A program made the translations under genes and the position numbers. A stretch of DNA of 64,000 bases, taken from NCBI GenBank assembly GCA_900108205.1, contig FNUU01000005.1, positions 179,997 to 243,996 on the forward strand, written 5' to 3'. Shown piece by piece: positions 38,284 through 47,500 of this stretch (the stretch's first letter is position 1; every line of letters begins with the position of its first letter). Under the pieces are notes generated by a model, which saw only the letters and a program-made list of their open reading frames with translations, did not search any database and had not been told where the DNA came from. This DNA is from Eubacterium ruminantium. Lineage in GTDB: Bacteria; Bacillota; Clostridia; Lachnospirales; Lachnospiraceae.

Positions 38284-40032
38284 TCACGCCTTCTGCATGC
38301 TGTCTATCATAAACTGCACGTTCTTCGTACCCTGGTATTCATTTATCTCCGGGTGATATGCGATATTTAAAACAACATTATTGGATGCTCCATCTAATAT
38401 TCTATCACATTCAGCCTCACCAAACCACTCTTTTATATCATTTAAAATGCCTGCCACATCAAATGATATCATTCTGTACCTGCTGCCTCTCATATCTTCC
38501 ACATAAAGCCACAGGCAGTTCTTATTCTTGCCCCTTATCTCCATCCTCCGTACCTTAAGTCCCGCGTCCGCAAAAACAGCCGGTTCATTTCCCTCGCCAA
38601 AGGGTTCAAGCGCTTCGAGCTGTTCCACATTCTGCACTGTAAAGTAAGACATAGGCACCTTCGCATCGATTATAAGCTTCGGAATAAGGTCCTCATCCTT
38701 TATTACCGCATTTTCATTTAATGCGATCCTGAAGATATCAAGGTTTTCCTTCAAAATACTGAGTCCCGCCGCCTTCTTGTGTCCGCCGGACTTAACCAGA
38801 AGTGAACTGAGCTTCTCCAGCTCCTCCGCAAGATTATAACCATCTATTCCTCTTGCCGAGCCCTTATATATCTTGTCATTCGTAGTCGAGTCTGTAAATA
38901 CGATGGTTGGTCTGTAATATTTTTCTTTGATTTTGGCTGCCACTATACCGGCCAGACTTTCGTGCAGTCCGGAAATGTAAACCACTATGACCTTATCATT
39001 TCTGTATTCAGGAGAGCTTTCCAGCATTTCTATGGCTCTTGCCATGCCTTCCTCGCATACGCTCTTCCTGCCTTCATTGAGCTCCACCAGATGCATTGCC
39101 TTGCTCACGGCATCATTCTTGTCGGTGCTGAAAAAGAGTTCCACTGACTGCTCCGCGGATTCCAGTCGTCCTGCCGAATTGATGCATGGTCCCAGAATAA
39201 AGCCCATCGTAGTGGAGTTCACTGCCTTTCCAACACGGTTTGTAGCTGTGAGCAGCGCCTGAAGACCGATATTTTCACTCTCAGGGATGAGCCTTGCCCC
39301 TTCCCTGACATATATCCTGCTTTCGTCCTGCAGTCTCATAACATCGCACACAGTTGCTATAGCCACAAATGGAATATAGTATTTTTCATCGAACTCTCTG
39401 TTCATTTTTCCATAAAGGAACTTGATGAATTTAAAGGCTATGGTAGCTCCGCAGATATCCTCGTACGGATAATCACAGCTTTCCAGCTTCTGATCGATCA
39501 CAACATCCGCCATAACCCTTCTTTCCTTAGGTTCATGGTGATCAGTCACTATCACGGTCATTCCCAGCTGCTTTGCCCTGTCTACAGCGTCAAAGGCCGC
39601 TATTCCGTTATCGCAGGTTATTATCGTGTCCACGCCGTCAGCATAGGCTTCTTCGATAAGGCGTACATTCATTCCGTATCCATCTCTGATACGGTGCGGT
39701 ATACGGTAGCTCACGTCCGCCCCGAGGTCCTTCAGACCCTTTGTCAGCATATAAGCCGAAGTAACACCATCCACGTCATAGTCGCCGATAACTCTTATCT
39801 TTTTACCTTCGGATATTTTTTCGATGATCAGTTCAGTGCCCTCATCCATACCATCCAGCAAAACCGGATCATGGCAGTCCGCAAGGCTGCCGTTCAGATA
39901 TAATGAAAACTCCTCATCTGTTACTATATCTCTGTTTCTGATGACCTTGGCCACCAGCTTATCAATATTAAATTTTTGGCTAATCCTGTCATAATCAAGA
40001 TTTCTATTCCGAAGTATCCATTTCGGCTGCAT
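38284..40032 (-). CDS. recJ: single-stranded-DNA-specific exonuclease RecJ
   Basis: 5'-to-3' exonuclease used in recombination and mismatch repair. The 582-residue product has DHH motifs VIGDYDVDGVTSAYML, IITCDNGIAAFDA and VTDHHEPKE, GATIAFKF, then DHHA1 (KSGGHKKAAGLSI) and a C-terminal OB fold. Length and motifs fit the shorter clostridial RecJ. Confidence 0.95.
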   Translation of the reverse strand: MQPKWILRNRNLDYDRISQKFNIDKLVAKVIRNRDIVTDEEFSLYLNGSLADCHDPVLLDGMDEGTELIIEKISEGKKIRVIGDYDVDGVTSAYMLTKGLKDLGADVSYRIPHRIRDGYGMNVRLIEEAYADGVDTIITCDNGIAAFDAVDRAKQLGMTVIVTDHHEPKERRVMADVVIDQKLESCDYPYEDICGATIAFKFIKFLYGKMNREFDEKYYIPFVAIATVCDVMRLQDESRIYVREGARLIPESENIGLQALLTATNRVGKAVNSTTMGFILGPCINSAGRLESAEQSVELFFSTDKNDAVSKAMHLVELNEGRKSVCEEGMARAIEMLESSPEYRNDKVIVVYISGLHESLAGIVAAKIKEKYYRPTIVFTDSTTNDKIYKGSARGIDGYNLAEELEKLSSLLVKSGGHKKAAGLSILKENLDIFRIALNENAVIKDEDLIPKLIIDAKVPMSYFTVQNVEQLEALEPFGEGNEPAVFADAGLKVRRMEIRGKNKNCLWLYVEDMRGSRYRMISFDVAGILNDIKEWFGEAECDRILDGASNNVVLNIAYHPEINEYQGTKNVQFMIDSMQKA

Positions 40033-40104
40033 TTTGTTCCTCCCTGTACTTTCTGCTTCCCGGACTATCCCGAAGCTTTTGGTGCTGTGCTATTAGGGAA
40101 AACA

Positions 40105-40133
40105 ACCCTCCGGGTTATAAAAACCCGGAGGGT
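40105..40133 (-). terminator. intrinsic terminator of secDF
   Basis: ACCCTCCGGGTT pairs perfectly with AACCCGGAGGGT around a 5-base loop and is followed on the minus strand by GTTGTTTTCCC. It lies 17 bases past the secDF stop. Confidence 0.85.
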
Positions 40134-40149
40134 GTGATTTTAGCTTATC

Positions 40150-42444
40150 TTATTTCTTGCTGCTCTTTTTCTTCTCACCCTTGGCAAGTATGGCGGCAAC
40201 TTCCTGCTTTCTCTTACTTCTCTTCTTGAAGAAAAGCCAGAGTGGACCGGTAATGAAGATTGATGAATATGTACCGCAGAGGATACCTACCATAAGTGTA
40301 AGTGTGAAGTCTTTGATTGCTGCAACACCCATGATGTAAAGTATAAGTACTGTTACAAATGTTGTGAGCGATGAGTAAATATTTCTTGAAAGTGTCTGTG
40401 TGATACTTGTATTTACTATCTTCTCATAACCATCTGATTCCGGACTCATAACCTTAAGGTTCTCACGGATTCTGTCGAAAATGACGATGGTTGCGTTGAT
40501 TGAGTAACCAAGTATCGTAAGCATACATGCAATAAATGTACTGCCGACTGACAGATATGCCACAGAGTAAACCATGAATACTATCAGCACGTCGTGTAAA
40601 AGTGCAATAACCGCACTGATACCGAACTTTGTATCAGAGAATCTGAATGCGATGTAGATAAGCATAAGGATTGAAGCGATAACAACCGCAAGGATGGCAT
40701 CCTTCTGCATTTCCTTACTGATGGTGCTGCTTATGTTCTCTGATTCTATATTCTCCTGCTTAACTCCGAAGTTTTCCTCAAGAGCGTCTGACACTGCAGT
40801 TCTCTTCTCCTCTGAAAGTTCAGCAGTCTTAAATACTATCTGATTGTTATCATCAACTACCTGTATCTGAATTGAACCTTCTGATACACCGGCTGCCTCT
40901 GCAATTACAGGACGAACCTCTGTCTCAGCCTCTTCAAGAGTATATGCCTTGTCGAAAATAACTGATGTAGATGTACCACCTGAGAACTCCAGGCTGAAGT
41001 TCATAGTCTTTCCTCTTGAACCGATTCCAAGGTTAACGAAGAGGAATCCGATACCAAGAAGGATAAGTGTAAGTGAGATAGCTCCTGTAAGCTTGAAATA
41101 CTTCGAGAACTGTCTTACCTTCATCTGTTTTGCTCTTCCGTAAAGCTTCTCGCTTGTTACGCCAAGAGTTGTAAATACATAGAGAAGGAATCTTGTAATG
41201 AAAAGGGATGTGATCATTGAAAGAACAATACCAAGGATAAGTGTTCTTGCGAAGCCCTTAACAGTACCTGAACCCATGTAAAGAAGTACTATACCTGCAA
41301 TGATTGTTGTAACGTTTCCGTCGACGATAGCTGAAGTAGCCTTGGCAAAACCTGCCTGAACTGCTCCCTTTACGCCCTTTCCTGCTGCGATCTCTTCCTT
41401 GATACGTGTGAAGATGATGACATTCGCATCAACCGCCATACCGATTGAAAGGATGATACCGGCAAGACCCGGAAGTGTAAGTGTTATATGTAAAGTCTGT
41501 AAGAAGAAAAGCTCAAGTATGATATATGTACAAAGTGCAAGTGAAGCAAGGAAACCAGGGAATCTGAATACAACGATCATGATAAGGAAAATGATGATGA
41601 TTCCGATAAGACCTGCGATGAGTGATGTATCTACTGCATCATTTCCGAGCTTTGCTCCGACGATCTGTGAACGGAGCTCTGAAAGTGTCAGAGGAAGTGC
41701 ACCGATCTTGATCGTACTTGCGAGCTGCTTAGCTTCATCTATACTTGCCTGGCCCTCGATAACAGCAGATCCGCCTGTGATGGCTGACTTGACTGTAGGA
41801 GCACTTACGATAGCATTATCATATACGATATATACGATGTTTCCTACATTTGCAGATGTAACATCAGCAAACTTCTTTGTACCTTCATCAGTAAATGTAA
41901 GCTGAACTATGTAATCATCACCGGTAGTACCTTCCTGAATTCCGGCGCTGGCATCCTTGATATCAGCACCTGTAAGTGCAGGTGTGTACTCCTGTCCGGT
42001 GAAGAATTTTGTCATGTTGTCACCATCAAGGAACAGAAGCTCACCAGGTCTTCCGAGATCATCCAGAATGGCATTCGGATCATACTTACTTGTATCTACA
42101 GGAATTTCAACAGTAATACGGTCGCTTCCTTCCTTATAAACCTCACCGTCAGGGCTGTATGTATCAACTCTTCGCTGAAGCTTATCAATTGTTGCATCGA
42201 TCTCTTCAGCCGATGGATTACTCTCCTGAATCTGATAGGTTACACTGACACCGCCCTTAAGGTCAAGACCCAGTGCGATATCCTTAGCGCGGCCGATCTG
42301 GGCTGCGTCCGTTGTTGATGCGGTATCTGAGCTTGTTCCGTTCTTCTCCTTGCCAAGACCAAACAGTACGGCATATACACCGCCTGCTACCACAAGCAGG
42401 AAAAGAATGAATAAGATGACCGCCTTCCTTTTTGCTTTCTTCAT
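40150..42444 (-). CDS. secDF: fused protein translocase subunit SecDF
   Basis: A 764-residue polytopic membrane protein that uses the proton gradient to pull secretory proteins through SecYEG. The SecD half has the first membrane helix, LGLDLKGGVSVTYQ, a periplasmic domain and a membrane block (LTLPGLAGIILSIGMAVDANVIIFTRIKEE). The SecF half follows with FSLEFSGGTS and YSINATIVIFDRIREN. Fusion is usual in many Firmicutes. The ATG at 42444 has AGGAG six bases upstream; the further upstream in-frame start lacks one. It lies directly after scfB, the location reported for SCIFF loci in clostridia. Confidence 0.96.
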   Translation of the reverse strand: MKKAKRKAVILFILFLLVVAGGVYAVLFGLGKEKNGTSSDTASTTDAAQIGRAKDIALGLDLKGGVSVTYQIQESNPSAEEIDATIDKLQRRVDTYSPDGEVYKEGSDRITVEIPVDTSKYDPNAILDDLGRPGELLFLDGDNMTKFFTGQEYTPALTGADIKDASAGIQEGTTGDDYIVQLTFTDEGTKKFADVTSANVGNIVYIVYDNAIVSAPTVKSAITGGSAVIEGQASIDEAKQLASTIKIGALPLTLSELRSQIVGAKLGNDAVDTSLIAGLIGIIIIFLIMIVVFRFPGFLASLALCTYIILELFFLQTLHITLTLPGLAGIILSIGMAVDANVIIFTRIKEEIAAGKGVKGAVQAGFAKATSAIVDGNVTTIIAGIVLLYMGSGTVKGFARTLILGIVLSMITSLFITRFLLYVFTTLGVTSEKLYGRAKQMKVRQFSKYFKLTGAISLTLILLGIGFLFVNLGIGSRGKTMNFSLEFSGGTSTSVIFDKAYTLEEAETEVRPVIAEAAGVSEGSIQIQVVDDNNQIVFKTAELSEEKRTAVSDALEENFGVKQENIESENISSTISKEMQKDAILAVVIASILMLIYIAFRFSDTKFGISAVIALLHDVLIVFMVYSVAYLSVGSTFIACMLTILGYSINATIVIFDRIRENLKVMSPESDGYEKIVNTSITQTLSRNIYSSLTTFVTVLILYIMGVAAIKDFTLTLMVGILCGTYSSIFITGPLWLFFKKRSKRKQEVAAILAKGEKKKSSKK

Positions 42445-42523
42445 TTCTTTCTCCTCTTTATCTATAAGTTTTATCTTATATACGAACTCCCCCACACATA
42501 TAATCTGAGTTCATCCGATATTT

Positions 42524-44041
42524 TTATCTCATGCTGTATGTATAGCTTTCCGGATCCGGACAATTGCTTCCTGACTCACAGTCTGATGAGTTGTCGCAGT
42601 TTTCTGCATTTTTCATTTTTACAGAAATATCTGCCGAACCGCCTCTTGCTGCATCAATATCAGCCATAGCCGCCTTCATCATAAGTGCGCATTCAATTCT
42701 CTTCTGCTCCAGCTTACAGCCAATATCGTATGCCTCCAGCAGACTGCCGTGGAACTGATATGCATTTGCAGCACAGCCTCCGCTGCAGTAGAATCTTGCG
42801 AAGCAATCCCTGCATTTATCCTTTGCATATACATTGCAGAGCTTAAATTCATCAACAATATCCGTTCTCTTGATGCCATCATATACATTTCCGATGATAA
42901 AATCAGAATTACCGACGAACTGATGACACGGATACAGGTCTCCTCCCGGAGTAACTGCCAGATATTCTGTTCCGGAACCGCATCCCGAAAGCCTCTTATA
43001 TACACAAGGTCCGCCTTCAAGATCTATCATGAAATGGAAGAAATTAACCGGTCTTCCCTCTTCATATCTCTTAAGCAGTTCCTTTGCAAGAAGATCATAC
43101 TGTTCTTCAATGATCGGAACATCTGCCTCTGTTATTGCATAATCCTCAGTCGGAGGTGCAACCACAGGCTCCATTGAAACCTCGTCAAAGCCTTCATCTA
43201 TAAGTGTCAGGACGTCCTTGCAGAAATCAGTATTGAAATGAGTAAATGTACCTCTCACATAGTACTGTCCCTTGCGTCCTTCCTTAAACTTCTTATATTT
43301 CGGAAGAATGATATCAAAGCTGCTCTTGCCGTTTCTCGTCGGACGCATGCTGTCATGTACTGTTTTACGTCCATCAATACTAAGAACCACATTTACCAGC
43401 TCTTTGTTGGCAAATTCAAGCACTTCATCATTCAGAAGAATACCATTTGTGGTAAGGGTAAATCTGAAATTCTTTCCGGTTTCCTTCTCACGCTTTCTTC
43501 CGTACTCTACAAGCTGTTTAACAACTTCAAAGTTCATAAGCGGTTCACCGCCGAAGAAGTCAACCTCCAGATTCTTCCTGTTGCCGGAATTCTCTATAAG
43601 GAAATCCAAAGCTCTCTTACCGACCTCAAGACTCATTATCTCCTTAGGTCCATTGTATTCACCCTGTCCGGCGAAGCAATATTTGCAGGCCAGATTACAA
43701 TCATGCGAAACATTCAGACAAAGAGCTTTTACAACTGTCTGACGCTTTTTAAAATCTATTATTAAATTCTTATATTCATCTTCTGTAAAGAGCTGTCCGC
43801 TATCACTGAGACTCTTCACCGCATCATATGCTTCCGCGATCTGTTCTTCAACACTCTGTCCCGAAGAACCGTCAAAGGTATACATATCCGCCTTGCCCGC
43901 AAGTTCGGAAATGATATCTTCCTTCGTCTTTTTCTGATACAGCTCTATGATGTCATAAACCAGATCATCCACAACATGCACCGAGCCGCTGCAAACGTCC
44001 AGCACAATATTGTAGCCATTATTCTTAAACTGGTGAACCAT
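42524..44041 (-). CDS. scfB: SCIFF peptide maturase (radical SAM/SPASM)
   Basis: Radical SAM enzyme that installs thioether cross-links in the SCIFF peptide. The 505-residue product has a RiPP-recognition-like N-domain (about 1-95), the radical SAM motif NLACKYCFAGQGEY (CxxxCxxC), FFGGEPLMNFEV, and the SPASM Cys cluster (LSGCGSG..., PCHQFVG, CNVYAKDKCRDCFARFYCSGGCAANA). The ATG at 44041 is preferred because AGGGAG lies five bases upstream; a GTG two codons earlier overlaps that site. The precursor gene is immediately upstream. A short Cys-containing, Asn/Ser/Asp-rich tail ends the protein. Confidence 0.95.
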   Translation of the reverse strand: MVHQFKNNGYNIVLDVCSGSVHVVDDLVYDIIELYQKKTKEDIISELAGKADMYTFDGSSGQSVEEQIAEAYDAVKSLSDSGQLFTEDEYKNLIIDFKKRQTVVKALCLNVSHDCNLACKYCFAGQGEYNGPKEIMSLEVGKRALDFLIENSGNRKNLEVDFFGGEPLMNFEVVKQLVEYGRKREKETGKNFRFTLTTNGILLNDEVLEFANKELVNVVLSIDGRKTVHDSMRPTRNGKSSFDIILPKYKKFKEGRKGQYYVRGTFTHFNTDFCKDVLTLIDEGFDEVSMEPVVAPPTEDYAITEADVPIIEEQYDLLAKELLKRYEEGRPVNFFHFMIDLEGGPCVYKRLSGCGSGTEYLAVTPGGDLYPCHQFVGNSDFIIGNVYDGIKRTDIVDEFKLCNVYAKDKCRDCFARFYCSGGCAANAYQFHGSLLEAYDIGCKLEQKRIECALMMKAAMADIDAARGGSADISVKMKNAENCDNSSDCESGSNCPDPESYTYSMR

Positions 44042-44144
44042 ATACACTCCCTTGTGCAGCCCTGTAAACTATTGAAAACTGCTCAAATGTTACGCTGAAT
44101 CATTAAGAGCAGAAAGACAGGATAAAAGCCACACTTTAAAATCA

Positions 44145-44181
44145 TTTAAAGAGGACTATCCTGAGGATGGTCCTCTTTAAA
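44145..44181 (-). terminator. hairpin between scfA and scfB, probable partial terminator
   Basis: TTTAAAGAGGAC-T-ATCC, loop TGA, GGAT-G-GTCCTCTTTAAA forms a long, nearly perfect stem starting about 33 bases past the scfA stop. There is only a weak T-rich tail. It would reduce transcription into scfB, giving more peptide than maturase, or stabilise the scfA transcript. Confidence 0.7.
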
Positions 44182-44213
44182 CATTATATTCTTTTTGTTC
44201 AGCCAAGAAACAA

Positions 44214-44354
44214 TTAGTTGTTCTCGCAGTGCTGATTTCCTACTGTACAAGATGTCTTGCAAGCAGACTGGCAAGATGTCTGGCACTCGCCGCATCCACC
44301 CTTAGCTACAGTATTGTTGAGTGTCTTTGTTGTTAATGTCTTGATTCTTTCCAT
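44214..44354 (-). CDS. scfA: SCIFF (six-cysteine) ribosomal peptide precursor
   Basis: A 46-residue peptide, read directly: it begins MERIKTLTTKTLNNTVAKGG and continues with CGECQTSCQSACKTSCTVG and a final HCENN. The six Cys are spaced as in the SCIFF family (six cysteines in forty-five). AAGGAG precedes the ATG by about ten bases. The maturase lies next downstream. The mature product is a thioether-cross-linked peptide of unknown function that is conserved through clostridia; its linkage to secDF has suggested a link to export or the membrane. Confidence 0.95.
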   Translation of the reverse strand: MERIKTLTTKTLNNTVAKGGCGECQTSCQSACKTSCTVGNQHCENN

Positions 44355-44383
44355 CGTTTCTTACTCCTTATCTAATGATTCAT

Positions 44384-44447
44384 GTGTCAAAAAATCTGAC
44401 ACTTATTTCATTTTCCTATATTTTTAAACATAACCTTGCTGATTATA
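44384..44447 (-). promoter_or_regulatory. extended -10 promoter and leader hairpin of scfA
   Basis: On the minus strand TGTTATAAT (-10 TATAAT at 44442-44447, extended TGn) lies about 90 bases before the scfA start; no good -35 is seen. The leader contains GTGTCA-GATTTTT-TGACAC (44384-44402), a small hairpin 30 bases before the start codon. Confidence 0.55.
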
Positions 44448-44530
44448 ACACAATAAATTCATTAAGAAAAGCCTTTTTTATAATAAAATCAACCTAAAAT
44501 CAATAGTTAAACGTCTCTTTACGATAAAAA

Positions 44531-44558
44531 TCAGGACTGTACAGTCGTACAGTCCTGA
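44531..44558 (-). terminator. intrinsic terminator of the giant Ig-like gene
   Basis: TCAGGACTGTAC pairs perfectly with GTACAGTCCTGA around the 4-base AGTC loop, followed on the minus strand by TTTTT. It ends the FHA-kinase-adhesin transcript about 22 bases past the stop. Confidence 0.9.
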
Positions 44559-44579
44559 CAAAGATAATACTATTTGATT

Positions 44580-47500
44580 TTATGCTGCATTTTTCTTCTT
44601 TTTACCAAGAATTATGAAGCCTGCTCCTCCGAGAACGATCACGCCTGCAACTGCTGCAAGGATGATCCAGAGAATACTGTTAGTCTTACCATATTCAAAG
44701 TTTACGATCTGTTCTGCACCATTTCCTGCATCATCGATTGCTCTGCAGACAAGCTCATATTCACCCTTTTTGTTAACCTCAAAGGTTGCTGTATTTCCAT
44801 CAATGGCAATAACCGAACCATTGAGAGTAACCTCCTCAAGAGTATCCTCTGCGAGCTGAAGCGAAACAGTAACTGTTGTAGGCTTCTGAAGGTTATTTCC
44901 GTTATCCACTCCTGTAATGATGATAACAGGTGCTACTGTATCAACCTTGAAATAGAAGCTTCTTTCACTTGAATTACCAACCTCATCATGAGCAGTTACC
45001 TTTAACTCATGGAATCCGTCAGAAATCTTTGAAAGTCCGTCGTAAAGCACATCATCAAGATAAAGCTGATATGTTACTGTTGTAAGGTCTACAACAATAT
45101 CGTCTGCATCATAATCGAAGTCAAAGCCGTCGAAGATAGGAAGAAGCTTTCTCGCTTCAGGATCATTTGCATTTACTGCATCTGTGTATTCCTTATATTC
45201 CTCTTCATTTGCAAGCTCTTCAATGTCCTTGATAAGAGGATTGGTCTTATCAATCGTGAACTGTACATTCTGAACAGTTTCATTTCCTGCAATATCCTTC
45301 GAAGTAACCTTGATATCGTAGATACCGTCTTCAGTAAATATCTGCTGGAAGTCTGCCGAAGAGCTTCTTGTAAGGCCTGAATAATCTTCAAAGTTTATCG
45401 GCTCTCCTTCCGGATGCTCAAGAGTCTTTACTGTACCTTCGATCTTTACAACATTTCCTGTAAAGAAGGTCTCATCAATCTTAATATCAAGTGTTACATC
45501 ATCATCTGTAAGATATTTATCAACACCTGAAAGAACGATTATAGGTGCATTTTCATCAAGGATAAATGCAAATGACTCATCTGCCTTATTGCCTGTCTTA
45601 TCCTCTGCCGTAAACTCAAACCTGTACTGTCCGTCCTCCTTGAAGGTCTCGCTCATGGTTGAATTTGCGCTGTTTGCATCAAATTTAACTGTCTTAAGAA
45701 GTGTTTCGGCTGAACCGTCCACCTTCTTGTAGATCTTGATCTCAGCTGAAACCATATCCCAGTAGAACGCTTCCACCATACCATATGTAACGGTTACATC
45801 CTCAGCAGATGTAGCATTCTTATCGATACCTGTTATAGTAAGGACAGGTGGTGTCTTATCAACTCTGAAGCTTACCAGCAGCTCACTGCTTTCGTTTCCT
45901 GCTCTGTCAACTGCCTTATAGGTGATCTCATAATCCGCTTCAGTTGAATAAGCATCCGTTCCCTCAAGTGCGCCTGTCAGTGAACTGATCTCAGGCGATG
46001 CTGAAGGTCTTGTCATCTTAACAATTCTTGTAACATCATCATCCTTATTCTTCTCTGTTATGCTCAGTGAAACCGAAGCATCAACATTTAAGAATCTGTC
46101 TTTGATATCACTTGTATTATTAAGTGTTGCATAAAGCTCAGGAGCTATAGTATCTATCTCAAATGAAACATTCTTGGTAGATGTATGTCCTGCCTTATCA
46201 GTAACCGTAACTGCTATCTCATGGACACCTTCGCTGCTTCTCTCGAAGCCTCTTGCAACCCATTCACCGCCACCGATCTGGGTAAATGAAGGAGTTACCG
46301 GTGTTCCGTTATCTGTTACAACAATGCTCTCAACGTTGTAATCAAATACTGTGATATCCATGGCAACACTATTTGCGTAGTACTGACCATACTTGTAAGA
46401 AGTATTGAAATGGCCGCTTGTATTTGAATACTCGTTAAAGAACTTATCCATCTTCTTAGGAGCTGCAGTAGTTATAACAATATCAGACTGCGGTCCATTT
46501 GTATCGATTGTGAAGCCTATTGTTACACTTGCTTCATTTCCTGCTCTGTCGACTGCCTTGTAGGTGATGGTATAGAAGGCGTTATACTTGAAGACCTCTG
46601 TGATCTCCTGAATATATGACGAATCCTCAAGAGTCTGTGAACCATCTGACATCTGTATCTTATAGGTTCTGAGAAGATCGTCAGTATCCTTGTTATCATC
46701 ATCAACAGTAATACCAACTACGGCATCCGGACTTCTGTAGGAATTGCTCTCGGTATAAGGAACCGAATCCAGTGTAGGATTAAGCACAGGAGCCTTTGTA
46801 TCAATAATAAAGCTTATCTCACTGCTGTTTCCGCTGTTTCCCGCCTTATCGACAGCATTTGCTGCTATCTTATGCTCTCCGTCTCCGGAAACCTCTATCT
46901 CTGCGGTGTATTCACCGTTTCCGTTATCGGTAAAGCTTGCACTGACTTCATTTCCGTTATCAGTTACCTTAAAGCTTTCAGGGTCATAGTCAAATACTGT
47001 TACCTTGACCTTAACAGCTTCCTTATAGTACTGTCCATAGGTATAGCCATTCTTTTCTGTTGTGAAATGTCCTTCAACAGCCGGCTTATATGTTCTGTTA
47101 TATTTATCCATCTTTGCAGGAGCGCTGTTCAGAAGTTTCAGATCAAGCTCCGGTACCGTACTGTCGATCACAAAGCCTGCTGTATCTGTAACAACACTGT
47201 TTCCTGCCTTATCTATGGCGGTTATGAATACTTCATATCTGCCATCGCCCTCACCCTTTGTACTGTCAGGGAAGGTTCTTGTTGCGTTGTTGTAAAGCTC
47301 TTCTGTCTTCTTAGCCTGTGCGCTTCCGCCTGCAGGAGTATAGACATATGTTATCTTTACATCTGTAAGATCTGCATTTGCATCTGTAAGTATATAGCCG
47401 ATCTTAGCACTGTCCTGAAGTCTGAGATCCTTCTCGAACTCTGTCTCGCCATTAAGTGTAAGCTTAAGTTCAGGATCAGTTGTATCGATAGTAAACTCAA

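Noticed and set aside
40105..40133. Riboswitch or attenuator between secDF and recJ
   Set aside because: Short perfect stem with T-run directly after secDF; an ordinary terminator explains it.
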